From positions 1 to 44,202 of the forward strand of contig JAFGMO010000038.1 in the NCBI GenBank assembly GCA_016927475.1: a stretch of 44,202 nt of DNA, in the 5' to 3' direction. Both the position numbers and the translations under genes were made by a program. The notes beneath the pieces were generated by a model. It was given only the letters and a program-made list of their open reading frames with translations. It had not been told where the DNA came from and searched no databases. Within the stretch, counting starts at the first letter, position 1. Each line of letters begins with the position of its first letter. The stretch is from Candidatus Aminicenantota bacterium. Lineage in GTDB: Bacteria > Acidobacteriota > Aminicenantia > Aminicenantales > Aminicenantaceae. Positions 35,292 through 44,202 of this stretch are shown here, one piece after another.

Positions 35292-36043
35292 AAAAAAAGC
35301 TGAACATCCTGATCGTCGACGATGAACAACCGGCCCGGAAAAAAATTATTTCTTATCTCAAGAGAAAGGGAAACGCCGCTTCCGTCCGGGAAGCGGTAAA
35401 TGGGATTGAAGCCGTCCGGAATATCAAGGAAAACCGGCCCGACCTTGTTTTTCTTGATATCCAGATGCCCGGGATGAGCGGATTTGACGTCATTGAATCC
35501 ATAGGGGTGGAAAACATGCCTGCCGTGATTTTTGTGACAGCCTTCGATCAATATGCCGTGAACGCTTTTGAAGTCCAAGCCCTCGACTACCTTTTAAAAC
35601 CCTTTGATAAAACCCGTTTCAACAAATCCTACAGCCGCGCTCAGGAAAGATTATCATCCGGACTGAGCCATCCGGAAGTTTTACAAAAACTCATTGATGG
35701 AATAAAAAAAGAAAAAACCTGTCTTCGCCACATCTTGATCCAAAAGCAGTCCCGTTATTTTCTTGTCAAAACGGAAAACATCGAGTACATATCTTCCTAT
35801 GAAAAATATGTCCGGCTCCATACCAAGGAAGGAATTTTTCTGCTCCGAAAAAGCATGCAGCAGATGGAAGAGGACCTCGACCCCTCAAAATTTTTCCGGA
35901 TTCACCGCACCTCCATAGTCAACATCGATTTCATCAAAGAAATCCAGCCGTGGTCTCACGGCGACGGCATCGTGATTCTTGAGGATGAAACACAGCTACC
36001 CCTCAGCCGGCGTTACAGGGACCGGCTTTTCCGCAGGAATTGA
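35288..36043 (+). CDS. LytTR-family response regulator
   Basis: 251 residues. The receiver domain (1-120) has Asp10/Asp11-type acidic pocket 'IVDDEQPAR', phosphoacceptor Asp57 in 'VFLDIQMPGMSG', and Lys104 in 'YLLKPFDK'. The LytTR DNA-binding domain (about 145-250) has 'IEYISSYEKYVRLHTKEG', 'FFRIHRTSIVNIDFIKE' and 'LPLSRRYRDRLF', its hallmark motifs. It is phosphorylated by the coupled kinase and binds direct repeats in target promoters. The glycosyltransferase upstream is a plausible target, unproven. Confidence 0.95.
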   Translation: MKKKLNILIVDDEQPARKKIISYLKRKGNAASVREAVNGIEAVRNIKENRPDLVFLDIQMPGMSGFDVIESIGVENMPAVIFVTAFDQYAVNAFEVQALDYLLKPFDKTRFNKSYSRAQERLSSGLSHPEVLQKLIDGIKKEKTCLRHILIQKQSRYFLVKTENIEYISSYEKYVRLHTKEGIFLLRKSMQQMEEDLDPSKFFRIHRTSIVNIDFIKEIQPWSHGDGIVILEDETQLPLSRRYRDRLFRRN

Positions 36044-36070
36044 ACCATCTCTTTTTATCCTGCTTTACCT

Positions 36071-37282
36071 TCAACTTTTACCCTTTTTACCCACAGTTTT
36101 TTTCTTAACAACCCTGCCTTCAAGGTCTAAAAAGATATTGATTTTTTGTTCCTTCTTTTTGGGGTCGAGCACAACAGCCTGAACATTCCATACAGGTGAA
36201 AACCTTCCTGCCGCGGCTGCTTCATGTATGTACTTGAGTTCTGTTTTTTCGATGCGGGACACCTTGGTTTTGCTCTCTCTCAGAAAAACATCCAATTCCT
36301 TAAGGGCCTCTTTTCGGCTTAAGATCATCTCCCGCGGTTCCTTGAAGAAACTGAATTCCTCGAAGGATCCATTGTAAGCGTTAAAAATGGCGGCCAGCCT
36401 CCGGTCTTGGAAGGGTAATAAATAGTAGGAATATTTGTCCGCTTCAACAAGAATGGGTTCTTCTATCCCGATGTCTTTTTGAAGGATGTCAAACGGTCCC
36501 TTTATAAATTCTTCTTCGCGGATCTTTTTCAGCCAGCTGATGCAATACTGCTTGATTCTATCAATAGGAAGAATTCTTCCCCGCACTATCCAGTCGGGTA
36601 CGATAACTTTAATATTAACCGGGGGAGGTTCAATAACAGCAATATACTTATTTTGCCAGTTGCTGCCTGGTTTATTATGAGGAACACCCCAGTAGTCCGA
36701 GCTGTTAAGCCAGATTGTTCCTGAAACGAATTGCAAGGATTGATTCCCGGGATTCGGATCATAAAAGATAACATTCTGCAGAGTCACTGTGCCTGAATGC
36801 GGCGGCTCTATATCAGTCTGATACCCGATGACCGTTACCCAGTGTTCACCATCAGTTATGGACACAGGCGTTAAATAACTTTGTGTCCGCATATAATACA
36901 ACATCTTTCCAAGCACATAGGCCTTATCTGCATTTGAATAATCAACCCAGTTCCCGCAAGGGCTGAATACGGGATCCATAAGGGCGCCATTGATACCGTT
37001 CGGATCACTGAACCACTGGGATGGTTCCGTGTTGTGCAGGACGATGGAATTGTAGATATCATCGATGTCATGGTATCCGCGCTCTGTTGTATCGGGACAG
37101 CTGTTGAGAATCATCTGCACACAAGCGGCCCCGCCGTAATGGTCGGGTGTCGCCAAATAGGGGAGAGGTGGTGTACAGGCCGCAAAAGGTAAAAGCAAAG
37201 AATAAGAGAGGCCGGGAGTTGCCAACAAAAACGGAAGGATTCCCGCTATCATAACAGCGATAAAAATTTTGTTTTTTCTCAT
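36071..37282 (-). CDS. Secreted C39-like (papain-fold) peptidase
   Basis: 403 residues with a signal peptide (1-27). The N-terminal half is a C39-like cysteine peptidase domain: Cys54 in 'YGGAACVQMILN', His147 in 'GEHWVTVIGY' and Asp175 in 'FYDPNPG'. The last roughly 190 residues have no recognised domain but include a long charged helix (SRKEALKELDVFLRESKTKV). It follows a large secreted protein gene at 18 bases distance, so the two are co-transcribed. Export signals indicate action outside the cytoplasm. Unlike bacteriocin processing C39 enzymes it has no transporter domains, so it is not a bacteriocin exporter. Confidence 0.8.
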   Translation of the reverse strand: MRKNKIFIAVMIAGILPFLLATPGLSYSLLLPFAACTPPLPYLATPDHYGGAACVQMILNSCPDTTERGYHDIDDIYNSIVLHNTEPSQWFSDPNGINGALMDPVFSPCGNWVDYSNADKAYVLGKMLYYMRTQSYLTPVSITDGEHWVTVIGYQTDIEPPHSGTVTLQNVIFYDPNPGNQSLQFVSGTIWLNSSDYWGVPHNKPGSNWQNKYIAVIEPPPVNIKVIVPDWIVRGRILPIDRIKQYCISWLKKIREEEFIKGPFDILQKDIGIEEPILVEADKYSYYLLPFQDRRLAAIFNAYNGSFEEFSFFKEPREMILSRKEALKELDVFLRESKTKVSRIEKTELKYIHEAAAAGRFSPVWNVQAVVLDPKKKEQKINIFLDLEGRVVKKKTVGKKGKS

Positions 37283-37300
37283 CTGTTTTTCTCCTTCATA

Positions 37301-38836
37301 TTACCTTTCAATGGTTACATGCCAGGTGTCCTCGACATGGGTGTAGATCAGGCCGTATCCGTTTGTGGTTCGTTTGGTTGCCCAAAGACGAAATTGATAG
37401 GCACATGAAGGCATCACATTAGCCGGCATTTGATCGTAGGACAAAGAATAACAATCCACGGTTGGGTCAGGTAGGCCTGTGCCGTAAAAAGAGCCCAGGT
37501 ATTTGGCTGTGTAGCTCATGCTGCCGTTCCATACCGGGTTTGCTGCCGTATTATTCTCGTAATTATCTGAGGCGTTGTTTGGAGAATCCGGCGGTTCCGG
37601 CCTTGGCCTTACCGAGCAACGATGTCCGTATTGGGCATCAAGCACGTAACTTCCCAAATGGCCTTTCAAGTCATAGACACGAAAATCCACACTGATGTTA
37701 TTGGACGAACCGGTTCCTAAGTTGAGGATTTCACAAACTTCTTTATCTACACCGTCAAGTTCCACTCCAAGGATTTTGACCGTCGGCGGGCTGTTGTCAA
37801 TCCGGAGAACGATTTGACTGTCGGGAAGATCGTTGTCCAGGTTTGTGGCCGTGGCCGCAGCAGAACTCATATCATAGTCCCAGTTGAATCCCTCGACCTT
37901 GAGTTCACAAAGACCATCGGGTACATCCAACGTGTTAAAGAGAGCGATCCTGTCGATATAGGACCATGTTTTGTTGATATCGATTTTAAAGGGAATCTTG
38001 TAGAGGTTGGTCGGACTTCCTGCCGGTCCTGGAGAGAAAGGCCCTATTTTTTCCGCCACCCAAACATAATTCGTCGTGTCGTACCATTTGCTGGACAGAT
38101 TGGAATCGACTTCGATCCATGACGACCATGTCGAGCCGTTATTCGTACTGTACCTGTAATGAACTTGGTAGCACGTCGCATCAGCGGCCAACCCAATCCA
38201 GCCGAATACCTCGAGATTACTTCCCCAAGGCTGGTCCGTATCGACTCCTGTTCCGTCCACGCTGGTGTATCCATCGGCCAGAGCGCGGAAGTATCCCAAT
38301 GTATCGGGATCATTCATGCCCTTGGAAAGATAAGCCACTTCGCACTTTCCTATCCTCGTGAATAAAAAATCATTGTTCGTGGGTATGGATGCTTGGTTGG
38401 GGTCGACACAGACAGCCTGTGATGAAGTTGAGGTGAGATCGACGGTATCTCCGTCATTGACGTTCCAATGAACATCGGACGGCACTTCCTCATAAATGAT
38501 CACATTTGATCCCCCGATATTCTGGATCACCTTAAAAATAAGATCCGGGCCTCCCATCTCGAAATCGGGTCCACCTGTGGGCCAAGTAAACGTCAGCGTG
38601 TAGTTACCGCTGCTGTCGACATAGGAAACAGCAAGCGGAAACGGATCAACATGGTATGTATTTCCTGGAAGCGGGTCGATGTCATACACTTCAACCTTGG
38701 CTCCAATGGGAACCCATCCCGTTGGATCACATGTAACGGTTCCGCTTACAGTGTATCCGAATACAAGACTGGGAATGAAGAATAAAACAAGTCCACATCC
38801 AAGAAAACACAACTTTCTGATTTTGAAGCATGTCAT
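37301..38836 (-). CDS. Large secreted protein with carboxypeptidase-like N-terminal domain
   Basis: 511 residues from ATG 38836 (GGA seven bases upstream), with a signal peptide (about 1-27). The N-terminus resembles a carboxypeptidase regulatory/Cna-B-type beta sandwich ('YTVSGTVTCDPTGWVPIGAKVEVYD', 'VSYVDSSGNYTLTF'). The middle has a sugar-binding-like or Ig-like region ('YQVHYRYSTNNGSTWSSWIEV'). The C-terminus carries several Cys ('HRCSVRP', 'DCYSLS', 'SCAYQFRLWATK'). It is the first gene of an operon with the C39-like peptidase and may be its substrate, or be activated by it. No family is recognised overall. Confidence 0.75.
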   Translation of the reverse strand: MTCFKIRKLCFLGCGLVLFFIPSLVFGYTVSGTVTCDPTGWVPIGAKVEVYDIDPLPGNTYHVDPFPLAVSYVDSSGNYTLTFTWPTGGPDFEMGGPDLIFKVIQNIGGSNVIIYEEVPSDVHWNVNDGDTVDLTSTSSQAVCVDPNQASIPTNNDFLFTRIGKCEVAYLSKGMNDPDTLGYFRALADGYTSVDGTGVDTDQPWGSNLEVFGWIGLAADATCYQVHYRYSTNNGSTWSSWIEVDSNLSSKWYDTTNYVWVAEKIGPFSPGPAGSPTNLYKIPFKIDINKTWSYIDRIALFNTLDVPDGLCELKVEGFNWDYDMSSAAATATNLDNDLPDSQIVLRIDNSPPTVKILGVELDGVDKEVCEILNLGTGSSNNISVDFRVYDLKGHLGSYVLDAQYGHRCSVRPRPEPPDSPNNASDNYENNTAANPVWNGSMSYTAKYLGSFYGTGLPDPTVDCYSLSYDQMPANVMPSCAYQFRLWATKRTTNGYGLIYTHVEDTWHVTIER

Positions 38837-39170
38837 CTTCAATTCCTTTCATGATTTCCGGTGATGTTTGACTGATGGTTTGACTCCTCACCAGACCTGA
38901 GAGTCAATGAGTCACGATATTTTTGAGAGTTTTAGATACTCTGGACACATCACCCCCTTGAAAATTGTTGTCTTTAAAACATCAAGACTTAATCAGATTA
39001 AAATCCCTTTTGCTTATTATTGAAGCGTTCTCAATTAATCAAGAATGATTGCTTCCTGCAACAGTAAAATATGAATCAGAATCATTCCTGTCAAGCTTAT
39101 CTCATAAATGTCCTATTTCTTCAGGTTTTGTCATATCTGCTTTCTTGAAAAAGATCATGAACATATTTCA

Positions 39171-39203
39171 TTATCAATTTTATTATCAATTTTATTATCA
39201 ATG
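39171..39203. repeat. 12-base tandem repeat (TTATCAATTTTA), about 2.7 copies
   Basis: Two complete copies (39171-39182, 39183-39194) and a partial third. AT-rich spacer ahead of the kinase gene. Confidence 0.85.
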
Positions 39204-39267
39204 TTGACGGAAAACATCATTAAATGATACATAGTAATAAAAATATATATAAGAACCGCCCATTTTT

Positions 39268-39374
39268 ATGAATATTTCATGCGCATGCGCACCAACGAAC
39301 GATGAAAATGATTGCCTGTAATCCTGGATCACCCGGATGAACCGGGTGATGACTGATGTTATTTTCTAGGTAAT
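39268..39374. repeat. Dispersed intergenic repeat, long copy with internal hairpin
   Basis: Both ends match the copy at 6647-6713. In the middle an extra segment carries a perfect hairpin, ATCACCCGG / CCGGGTGAT, around ATGAA. The left end contains the palindrome TGCGCATGCGCA. Confidence 0.7.
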
Positions 39375-39469
39375 ATCTTGGGACAAATATCATACATAAA
39401 TCAAAGAAGAATAGCCGACGGATATGATTCTCTGTTTTCTTAAATCCTTCCTTAAAATAAGGAGGCCAT

Positions 39470-42400
39470 ATGTCTGCAACCAAAAAGGGAACCCAACAAT
39501 ATTTCCATAAATACAATATTCTCTTTGTTATTCCGATTCTATTTTTTACCATTCAGGTTCTTATACCCAACTATTTGTCCGCAAACGAAAATGAGACTAG
39601 CTTTTATCATATAAAAAATGAAGATGGGCTTTCCCAAAGCTCTGTAAACTGCATCCTGCAGGACAGCCTGGGATTTATGTGGTTTGGAACGGAAGATGGA
39701 TTGAATAAATATGATGGCCTCAGCTTCGTCTATTTTAAGTCTTCGCGAAAAAATTCAAATTCTTTAAGCAACAGCAGTATCCAGTGCTTCTGCGAAGACC
39801 AAAAAAAACATCTATGGATCGGGACCTACAGGGGGCTTAACAGATACGACCTGAAAACAGGCCGAATCACCCAATTCCTCAACGACCCTGAAAAACCGGG
39901 GAGCATCAGCCATAATGGGATCACCGCCATCTATGAAGATAAAAACGCCGTCATTTGGATCGGAACAAACGGGGGAGGACTTAACCGATACGATGAAGAA
40001 CAAAACATTTTTATCCACTTCAGAAACAACCCCCGGGATGCGCAAAGCCTCAGCCATGATTTCATCACATCGATCTGTGAGGATCATTCAGGTGGCCTTT
40101 GGGTTGGAACACGCAACGGATTAAACCTCATGGAACGCAACACAGGTCGATTTAGAACCTATAAAAACAATCCTCAAAACTCAAAAACTATAAGCCATGA
40201 CTATATCACCGCAATCGTTTATGATCCGGCAGGATATCTTTGGATCGGCACCCAAGGGGGGCTGAACCGGACGGGTCATAAAACAGGAGAATTTCGGCGT
40301 TTCCACTATAACCCTGAGGATCCAAGAAGCATAAGTCACGGGGAGATCAAAGCCTTATTCATAGATCAAAAAGGAAATCTCTGGATCGGCACGAACAGGG
40401 GCTTGAACCGTTTTGAAAGAGAGACAGAAACTTTTCTTCGTTATATTCACAACAGCCATGATGCGGAAAGTCTAAGCGACAACGTCGTCAATGGCATCTC
40501 AGAAGATAGGTCAGGCATATTATGGATAGGAACCTATAACGGGGGATTAAATCTTATAGATCCAAGAAGAAAAAAATTCAAACTGTACAAACATAATCCC
40601 AGCTACCCAAACAGCCTGAGCGGAAACATCATCCGAAGTTTTTTTGAAGACAGCACAGGAGATTTTTGGTTGGGCACAGTCGATAAAGGACTCAATAAAT
40701 ATGACAGAGAAAGGAATCTTTTTTTTCACTACAGGAACCATGTCAATGACCCATACAGTTTGAGTAATGACAATGTCTTTTCCATCTGTGAAGACACACC
40801 GGGTTATCTCTGGATCGGCACCTACGGCGGGGGTCTCAACCGTTTCGAAAAAAAAAGCGGGAAGTTTTTTCATTACAAACACAACCGGTATGATCCTCAG
40901 AGTTTGAGCAACAACAACATCCGTATCGTATATAAAGACACATACGGTATCCTATGGGTGGGAACAGATGACGGGGGTCTCAACCGTTTCAACACGCAGA
41001 CGGAAAACTTCACCCGTTATCAAAACGACACCTCAAATCCCAACAGCCTGAGCCACAACAGGGTTTTCACCATCTGTGAAGACAGCCGGAGACAACTTTG
41101 GATCGGCACCTACGGCGGAGGCCTCAATCTTTATGATCGAGAAAAAAATCATTTCATCAGTTATAAACATGAATCCGGGAATCCCAACAGCTTGAATAAT
41201 GATTATGTGCAATACATAAGAACAGAACCCAGCGGTATTCTATGGATAGGGACAAACGGCAGCGGAATCAATCGTTTTGATCCTGAAAAAAAAATTTTTA
41301 CGTACTTTACCGAAGAAGACGGCCTTCCCAACAATACCATCTACGGAATTCTTATCGACGATGAGGATTTCCTGTGGTTGACGACCAACAAAGGTCTATC
41401 CCGGTTCCATCCCCAAAAAAAAGAGTTTAAAAACTTCAGTGTGGACGACGGTCTTAGCGGCAATGAATTTAACACGGGCGCCGCCTATATAAGCCGTGAC
41501 GGTACCTTTTACATAGGAGGCATAAACGGATTCAACACTTTTATGCCGAAAAACATACAGGATAATCAATACATCCCTCCGGTCGTCATCAAGGGATTCC
41601 AAATTTTTAATAAAGACGTTCCTGTCGGGAATCCTGAAGACGAACGGGCAATTTTGACAAAAACCATCAGTTTTACGGATAAAATTGAACTATCATATAG
41701 AGATAAAATTTTCTCTTTCGAGTTTGCCGCCTTGAATTATACCTCTCCGGAGAAAAACCAATATTCTTACAAAATGGAAGGCCTGGAAGAAGAATGGAAT
41801 GATGCCGGCACCAGACGCTATGCCACATACATGAACATGGAGGCAGGAAACTACACCTTTCGTGTCAAAGGATCGAATAATGACGGCGTCTGGAATAAAG
41901 AAGGGGCTTCTCTGAAAATCAAGGTAAACCCGCCTTTCTGGAAGACTATTTTATTCCGCGGGATTGTCGCCGCGTTCGTCCTCTGCTGCATTTTCGCGTT
42001 CTATGAAACAAGAACACAGAGCATAAAAAAGCGCAATAAAGAATTGGAAACCCGTGTTAAAGAAAGAACGGCCGAACTTCAGGCAACCACTGAGAGATTA
42101 GAAATCGTTAACGACGAGCTCAAAGATTTTGCCTATGTTGTCTCCCACGATCTCAAAGCCCCTTTAAGGGCGGTTGACCAGCTTGCGACTTGGATATCAG
42201 AGGATTATAAGAACGCCTTTGACAAAAAAGGGAGAGAAAAGATGGATCTTCTTGTCGGCCGGGTTAACCGGATGTCGAATCTAATCGATGGGATTCTACA
42301 GTATTCAAGGGCAGGACGGATAGAAGGAGAAAAAAAAGAAATCAATCTCAAAAAAGTCGTCGCTGAAGTGATCGACAACCTTGCGCCACCAAAAAACATA

Positions 42401-42781
42401 GATGTGAAAATCAAAGATAGTTTACCGACCATTATCGCGGATAAAATAAAAATGGGGCAGGTTTTTCAGAACCTCATCAGCAACGCCATCAAATACATGG
42501 ACAAACTCAAAGGATATATCAAGATCGGTTGTAAAGCCGAAAATTCTTACTGGAAATTTTCTGTCGCCGACAATGGGCCAGGCATAGAGAAAAAATATCA
42601 CGAAAAGATATTTAAAATTTTCCAAACGTTGGAGGCCCGAGACAACAGGGAAAGCACCGGTGTTGGTTTGTCCGTCGTCAAAAAGATCATCGAACAATAC
42701 GGAGGAAAAATCTGGGTGGAATCTCAGGCAGGTAAAGGAACTACTTTTTTCTTTACATTCCCAAAAAAACTTAAAAAATAG
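39470..42781 (+). CDS. Propeller-type sensor histidine kinase (Reg_prop / Y_Y_Y)
   Basis: 1103 residues. AAGGAGG is just before the start, followed by a signal or membrane segment (19-38). About fourteen two-component-regulator propeller repeats of the 'LWIGT..GGLNR.D' pattern follow (about 50-700), forming two seven-bladed propellers. Then come a Y_Y_Y domain ('YSYKMEGLEEEWNDAGTRR'), one membrane helix (about 830), a coiled coil, HisKA with the His in 'FAYVVSHDLKAPLRAV', and a HATPase with 'NLISNAIKYMDK', 'VADNGPGIEKK' and 'STGVGLSVVKK'. There is no receiver or DNA-binding domain, unlike the hybrid kinases of Bacteroidetes, so it needs a separate regulator, none being adjacent. Such sensors often detect glycans in the periplasm. 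Confidence 0.95.
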   Translation: MSATKKGTQQYFHKYNILFVIPILFFTIQVLIPNYLSANENETSFYHIKNEDGLSQSSVNCILQDSLGFMWFGTEDGLNKYDGLSFVYFKSSRKNSNSLSNSSIQCFCEDQKKHLWIGTYRGLNRYDLKTGRITQFLNDPEKPGSISHNGITAIYEDKNAVIWIGTNGGGLNRYDEEQNIFIHFRNNPRDAQSLSHDFITSICEDHSGGLWVGTRNGLNLMERNTGRFRTYKNNPQNSKTISHDYITAIVYDPAGYLWIGTQGGLNRTGHKTGEFRRFHYNPEDPRSISHGEIKALFIDQKGNLWIGTNRGLNRFERETETFLRYIHNSHDAESLSDNVVNGISEDRSGILWIGTYNGGLNLIDPRRKKFKLYKHNPSYPNSLSGNIIRSFFEDSTGDFWLGTVDKGLNKYDRERNLFFHYRNHVNDPYSLSNDNVFSICEDTPGYLWIGTYGGGLNRFEKKSGKFFHYKHNRYDPQSLSNNNIRIVYKDTYGILWVGTDDGGLNRFNTQTENFTRYQNDTSNPNSLSHNRVFTICEDSRRQLWIGTYGGGLNLYDREKNHFISYKHESGNPNSLNNDYVQYIRTEPSGILWIGTNGSGINRFDPEKKIFTYFTEEDGLPNNTIYGILIDDEDFLWLTTNKGLSRFHPQKKEFKNFSVDDGLSGNEFNTGAAYISRDGTFYIGGINGFNTFMPKNIQDNQYIPPVVIKGFQIFNKDVPVGNPEDERAILTKTISFTDKIELSYRDKIFSFEFAALNYTSPEKNQYSYKMEGLEEEWNDAGTRRYATYMNMEAGNYTFRVKGSNNDGVWNKEGASLKIKVNPPFWKTILFRGIVAAFVLCCIFAFYETRTQSIKKRNKELETRVKERTAELQATTERLEIVNDELKDFAYVVSHDLKAPLRAVDQLATWISEDYKNAFDKKGREKMDLLVGRVNRMSNLIDGILQYSRAGRIEGEKKEINLKKVVAEVIDNLAPPKNIDVKIKDSLPTIIADKIKMGQVFQNLISNAIKYMDKLKGYIKIGCKAENSYWKFSVADNGPGIEKKYHEKIFKIFQTLEARDNRESTGVGLSVVKKIIEQYGGKIWVESQAGKGTTFFFTFPKKLKK

Positions 42782-42790
42782 GGGTAATCT

Positions 42791-43720
42791 TCAAATCTGA
42801 ATCCAAAAACTCAAGTCCCGTCCGATCAAGGCTTGAAGTTTGATAATATCTTCCCGAAAGATTCCGAGAAGCTCTCTCCTCTTCTCCTCAGTAAAAACGG
42901 GTTTCTTGAGGATCCTGGCCCGCCAGCATTCTTTCCATCGCTGCAGCTTGCTATCATCAAAAAATGCGCCCAGGAAGGGTTTGGCCAGCCAGCGCATGAT
43001 CCAGCTCCCGAAAAGAAATCGATAAAGAAGCCTGTTTGAGGGAACACCCGAAATATTCCATCTTACTTCCAGATCCGGAGAAAAATGTTCGTCAATCCCT
43101 AGAAAACGGTAAACCTCTTTCATCAGCCCGGCGGCATCCCGGTAAAGGTCGTCGAAAAGGAAGATCCGCACATGGGAGAAAGCCTCAAGGTAGGCTTTAA
43201 CCTGTCTGTAATAAAAGCCCGCCCGTAAGATATGATGGATGGTATCCCAGCCGGCTTCTATCCTTTCCTTTTCCAGACGGATACACCTATCGAAAGACAT
43301 GTTCCAACCTGTGTCACGCAAAATATGGCTGTAGGCGGAAAAAGCCCTGTCGGCGGGATTTCTAAGCATGATGATGATTTTAGGGTCTTTGAGATATTCT
43401 TTTATTTTGGGGATTGTTTCTTGATAAAGATAAAGATATGGAGTTGACGCTTCCCCGACTGCTTTTTCCTTTTTAACATCCCGAAACAGGCTGCGATATT
43501 CTTCCCAAGTACGAACTAATAGTTTTTTTTGGGCCTCTGTATAGAGAGGATCCCCGCTTACCTTCCTCTGATAAAAAGAGGATGAAAAAAACATCGGCTC
43601 CTTGACTTTTGGAATAAATGCCTGGGGATGCTGCTCAATGTATTGAGCTATTGAACTGGTGCCGCACTTAGCGGCCCCTACGATGAGAAAATTGGGAATC
43701 CTATTGCGCCTTTGATACAT
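42791..43720 (-). CDS. PAPS-dependent sulfotransferase
   Basis: 309 residues. The 5'-phosphosulfate loop 'IVGAAKCGTSSIAQYI' is near the N-terminus and the 3'-phosphate site 'IIIMLRNPADRAFSAYSH' is in the middle, as in heparan/carbohydrate sulfotransferases. It moves sulfate from PAPS to a hydroxyl or amine, presumably on a surface polysaccharide or a lipid. There is no signal peptide. It ends ten bases from the convergent kinase gene. PAPS supply genes are not in the window; the CysH-type reductase 34 kb away competes for activated sulfate rather than making it. Confidence 0.9.
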   Translation of the reverse strand: MYQRRNRIPNFLIVGAAKCGTSSIAQYIEQHPQAFIPKVKEPMFFSSSFYQRKVSGDPLYTEAQKKLLVRTWEEYRSLFRDVKKEKAVGEASTPYLYLYQETIPKIKEYLKDPKIIIMLRNPADRAFSAYSHILRDTGWNMSFDRCIRLEKERIEAGWDTIHHILRAGFYYRQVKAYLEAFSHVRIFLFDDLYRDAAGLMKEVYRFLGIDEHFSPDLEVRWNISGVPSNRLLYRFLFGSWIMRWLAKPFLGAFFDDSKLQRWKECWRARILKKPVFTEEKRRELLGIFREDIIKLQALIGRDLSFWIQI

Positions 43721-43797
43721 AAGCTTAACTCAAAGAATATAAGGCCACACTCCTACTTCCCTCAAGAAACGGCAAACCAGAAAATCCATTTTTTCCA

Positions 43798-44157
43798 TTA
43801 TCCTTCAGAAATCCTTTCTGAAGCTGTGTCCTCTTCAAATTCTTTTTTCCTGGAGAAAATTTTTTTTGATTTTCCCATCGAATACAGAAATCTACCGAAA
43901 GCCTTAGGAGCGAATACAAAAAACAAAAAAAAATACTTGGTCCGTTTATAAGAATCGTTAATATTCAAAACAAACGAAGGCAAAATGAATAAAAAAGCGG
44001 CCGTTGTTTTCAAAAACAGGAGGAAAATCTCAATCCGGGAGTACTTGTCAGGATGCTTTTCATTCAAGAGCCCCGTATAATACCCCCAGGCAAAACGCTG
44101 GCGGATGAGCTGGTTGCCTGTCAAGTCATTTAATAATCTAACCGTACTACCTATCAT
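43798..44157 (-). CDS. Possible C-terminal remnant of a glycosyltransferase
   Basis: About 120 residues in the minus frame. 'QLIRQRFAWGYYTGLLNEKHP' and a hydrophobic stretch 'IFLLFLKTTAAFLFILPSFVL' resemble the ends of family 2 glycosyltransferases that carry membrane helices. The frame has a TAG right before the TTG at 44169, so the sequence here starts only at the TTG or ATG (44157), with no good ribosome-binding site. The rest of the gene, if any, would be frameshifted or beyond the right edge. The sulfotransferase lies downstream on the same strand, which fits a polysaccharide modification cluster. Confidence 0.4.
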   Translation of the reverse strand: MIGSTVRLLNDLTGNQLIRQRFAWGYYTGLLNEKHPDKYSRIEIFLLFLKTTAAFLFILPSFVLNINDSYKRTKYFFLFFVFAPKAFGRFLYSMGKSKKIFSRKKEFEEDTASERISEG

Positions 44158-44202
44158 CTTGTCATTCAAAATCTAACCATAAGTTATTTTTTTAAGCTTG
44201 CC

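Larger units (their letters stand above)
38837..39469. other. AT-rich intergenic region with two small repeats, no gene
   Basis: About 630 bases between divergent genes. Apart from the 12-base tandem repeat and the dispersed element listed separately, only short frames without ribosome-binding sites are found. It probably holds the promoters of both flanking genes, though no strong -35/-10 pair was found. Confidence 0.6.

Noticed and set aside
36071..38836. Bacteriocin export and maturation system
   Set aside because: The C39-like domain has no ABC or membrane part and no small double-Gly peptide gene is nearby.

Overview
The window looks like chromosomal DNA of an uncultured Acidobacteriota-type organism, most likely Candidatus Aminicenantes or a close relative. 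This is inferred from gene content, not from a marker gene. It has a VWA protein of the acidobacterial type, a bacterial tricorn protease, a PadR regulator translationally coupled to a large FtsX/MacB-type permease with an N-terminal prefix domain, many exported lipoproteins, SH3-plus-barrel envelope proteins, and moderate base composition. No rRNA, tRNA, CRISPR array, transposase or phage module was found.

Layout. 1-1.7 kb: a VWA protein running off the left edge and a 44-residue membrane peptide. 1.7-3.05 kb: an AT-rich insertion that reads as integron gene cassettes. A GNAT acetyltransferase (minus) and a DUF5946 protein (plus) lie back to back, each followed by its own attC site, and no integron integrase is in view. 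3.2-6.6 kb: tricorn protease. 6.7-8.8 kb: a two-gene sulfur operon (threonine/cysteate-synthase-like PLP enzyme and CysH-type reductase). 9-10.1 and 17.3-18.5 kb: two paralogous SH3/beta-barrel proteins. 10.2-13.2 kb: permease plus PadR. 13.4-17.1 kb: two lipoproteins, a bactofilin and a Tat-exported aldo/keto reductase with ferredoxin domain. 18.85-21.4 kb: a receiver protein, an ECF sigma/anti-sigma pair and two Spy/CpxP-like envelope proteins. 21.9-23.6 kb: a seven-repeat propeller protein. 23.7-24.4 kb: a decayed acyl-CoA ligase. 24.4-28.7 kb: lipoproteins and a GH2 glycosidase. 28.8-32.3 kb: a small unknown protein, TrpS and DsbD. 32.5-36 kb: GT39 glycosyltransferase and a LytS/LytTR-type two-component pair. 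36-38.8 kb: a C39-like peptidase and a secreted partner. 39.5-42.8 kb: a propeller sensor kinase. 42.8-44.2 kb: a sulfotransferase and a fragment that may be the end of a glycosyltransferase.

The genes mostly concern the envelope: secreted proteolysis, redox folding, envelope stress sensing, glycan turnover and cell-surface decoration. Two families of small dispersed repeats sit in the intergenic spaces (6647/39268, and 18480/21635). The most unusual features are the inverted pair of integron cassettes, the altered iron-sulfur motif of the CysH protein beside a possible cysteate synthase, and the ECF sigma gene with no ATG, GTG or TTG codon at its expected start.
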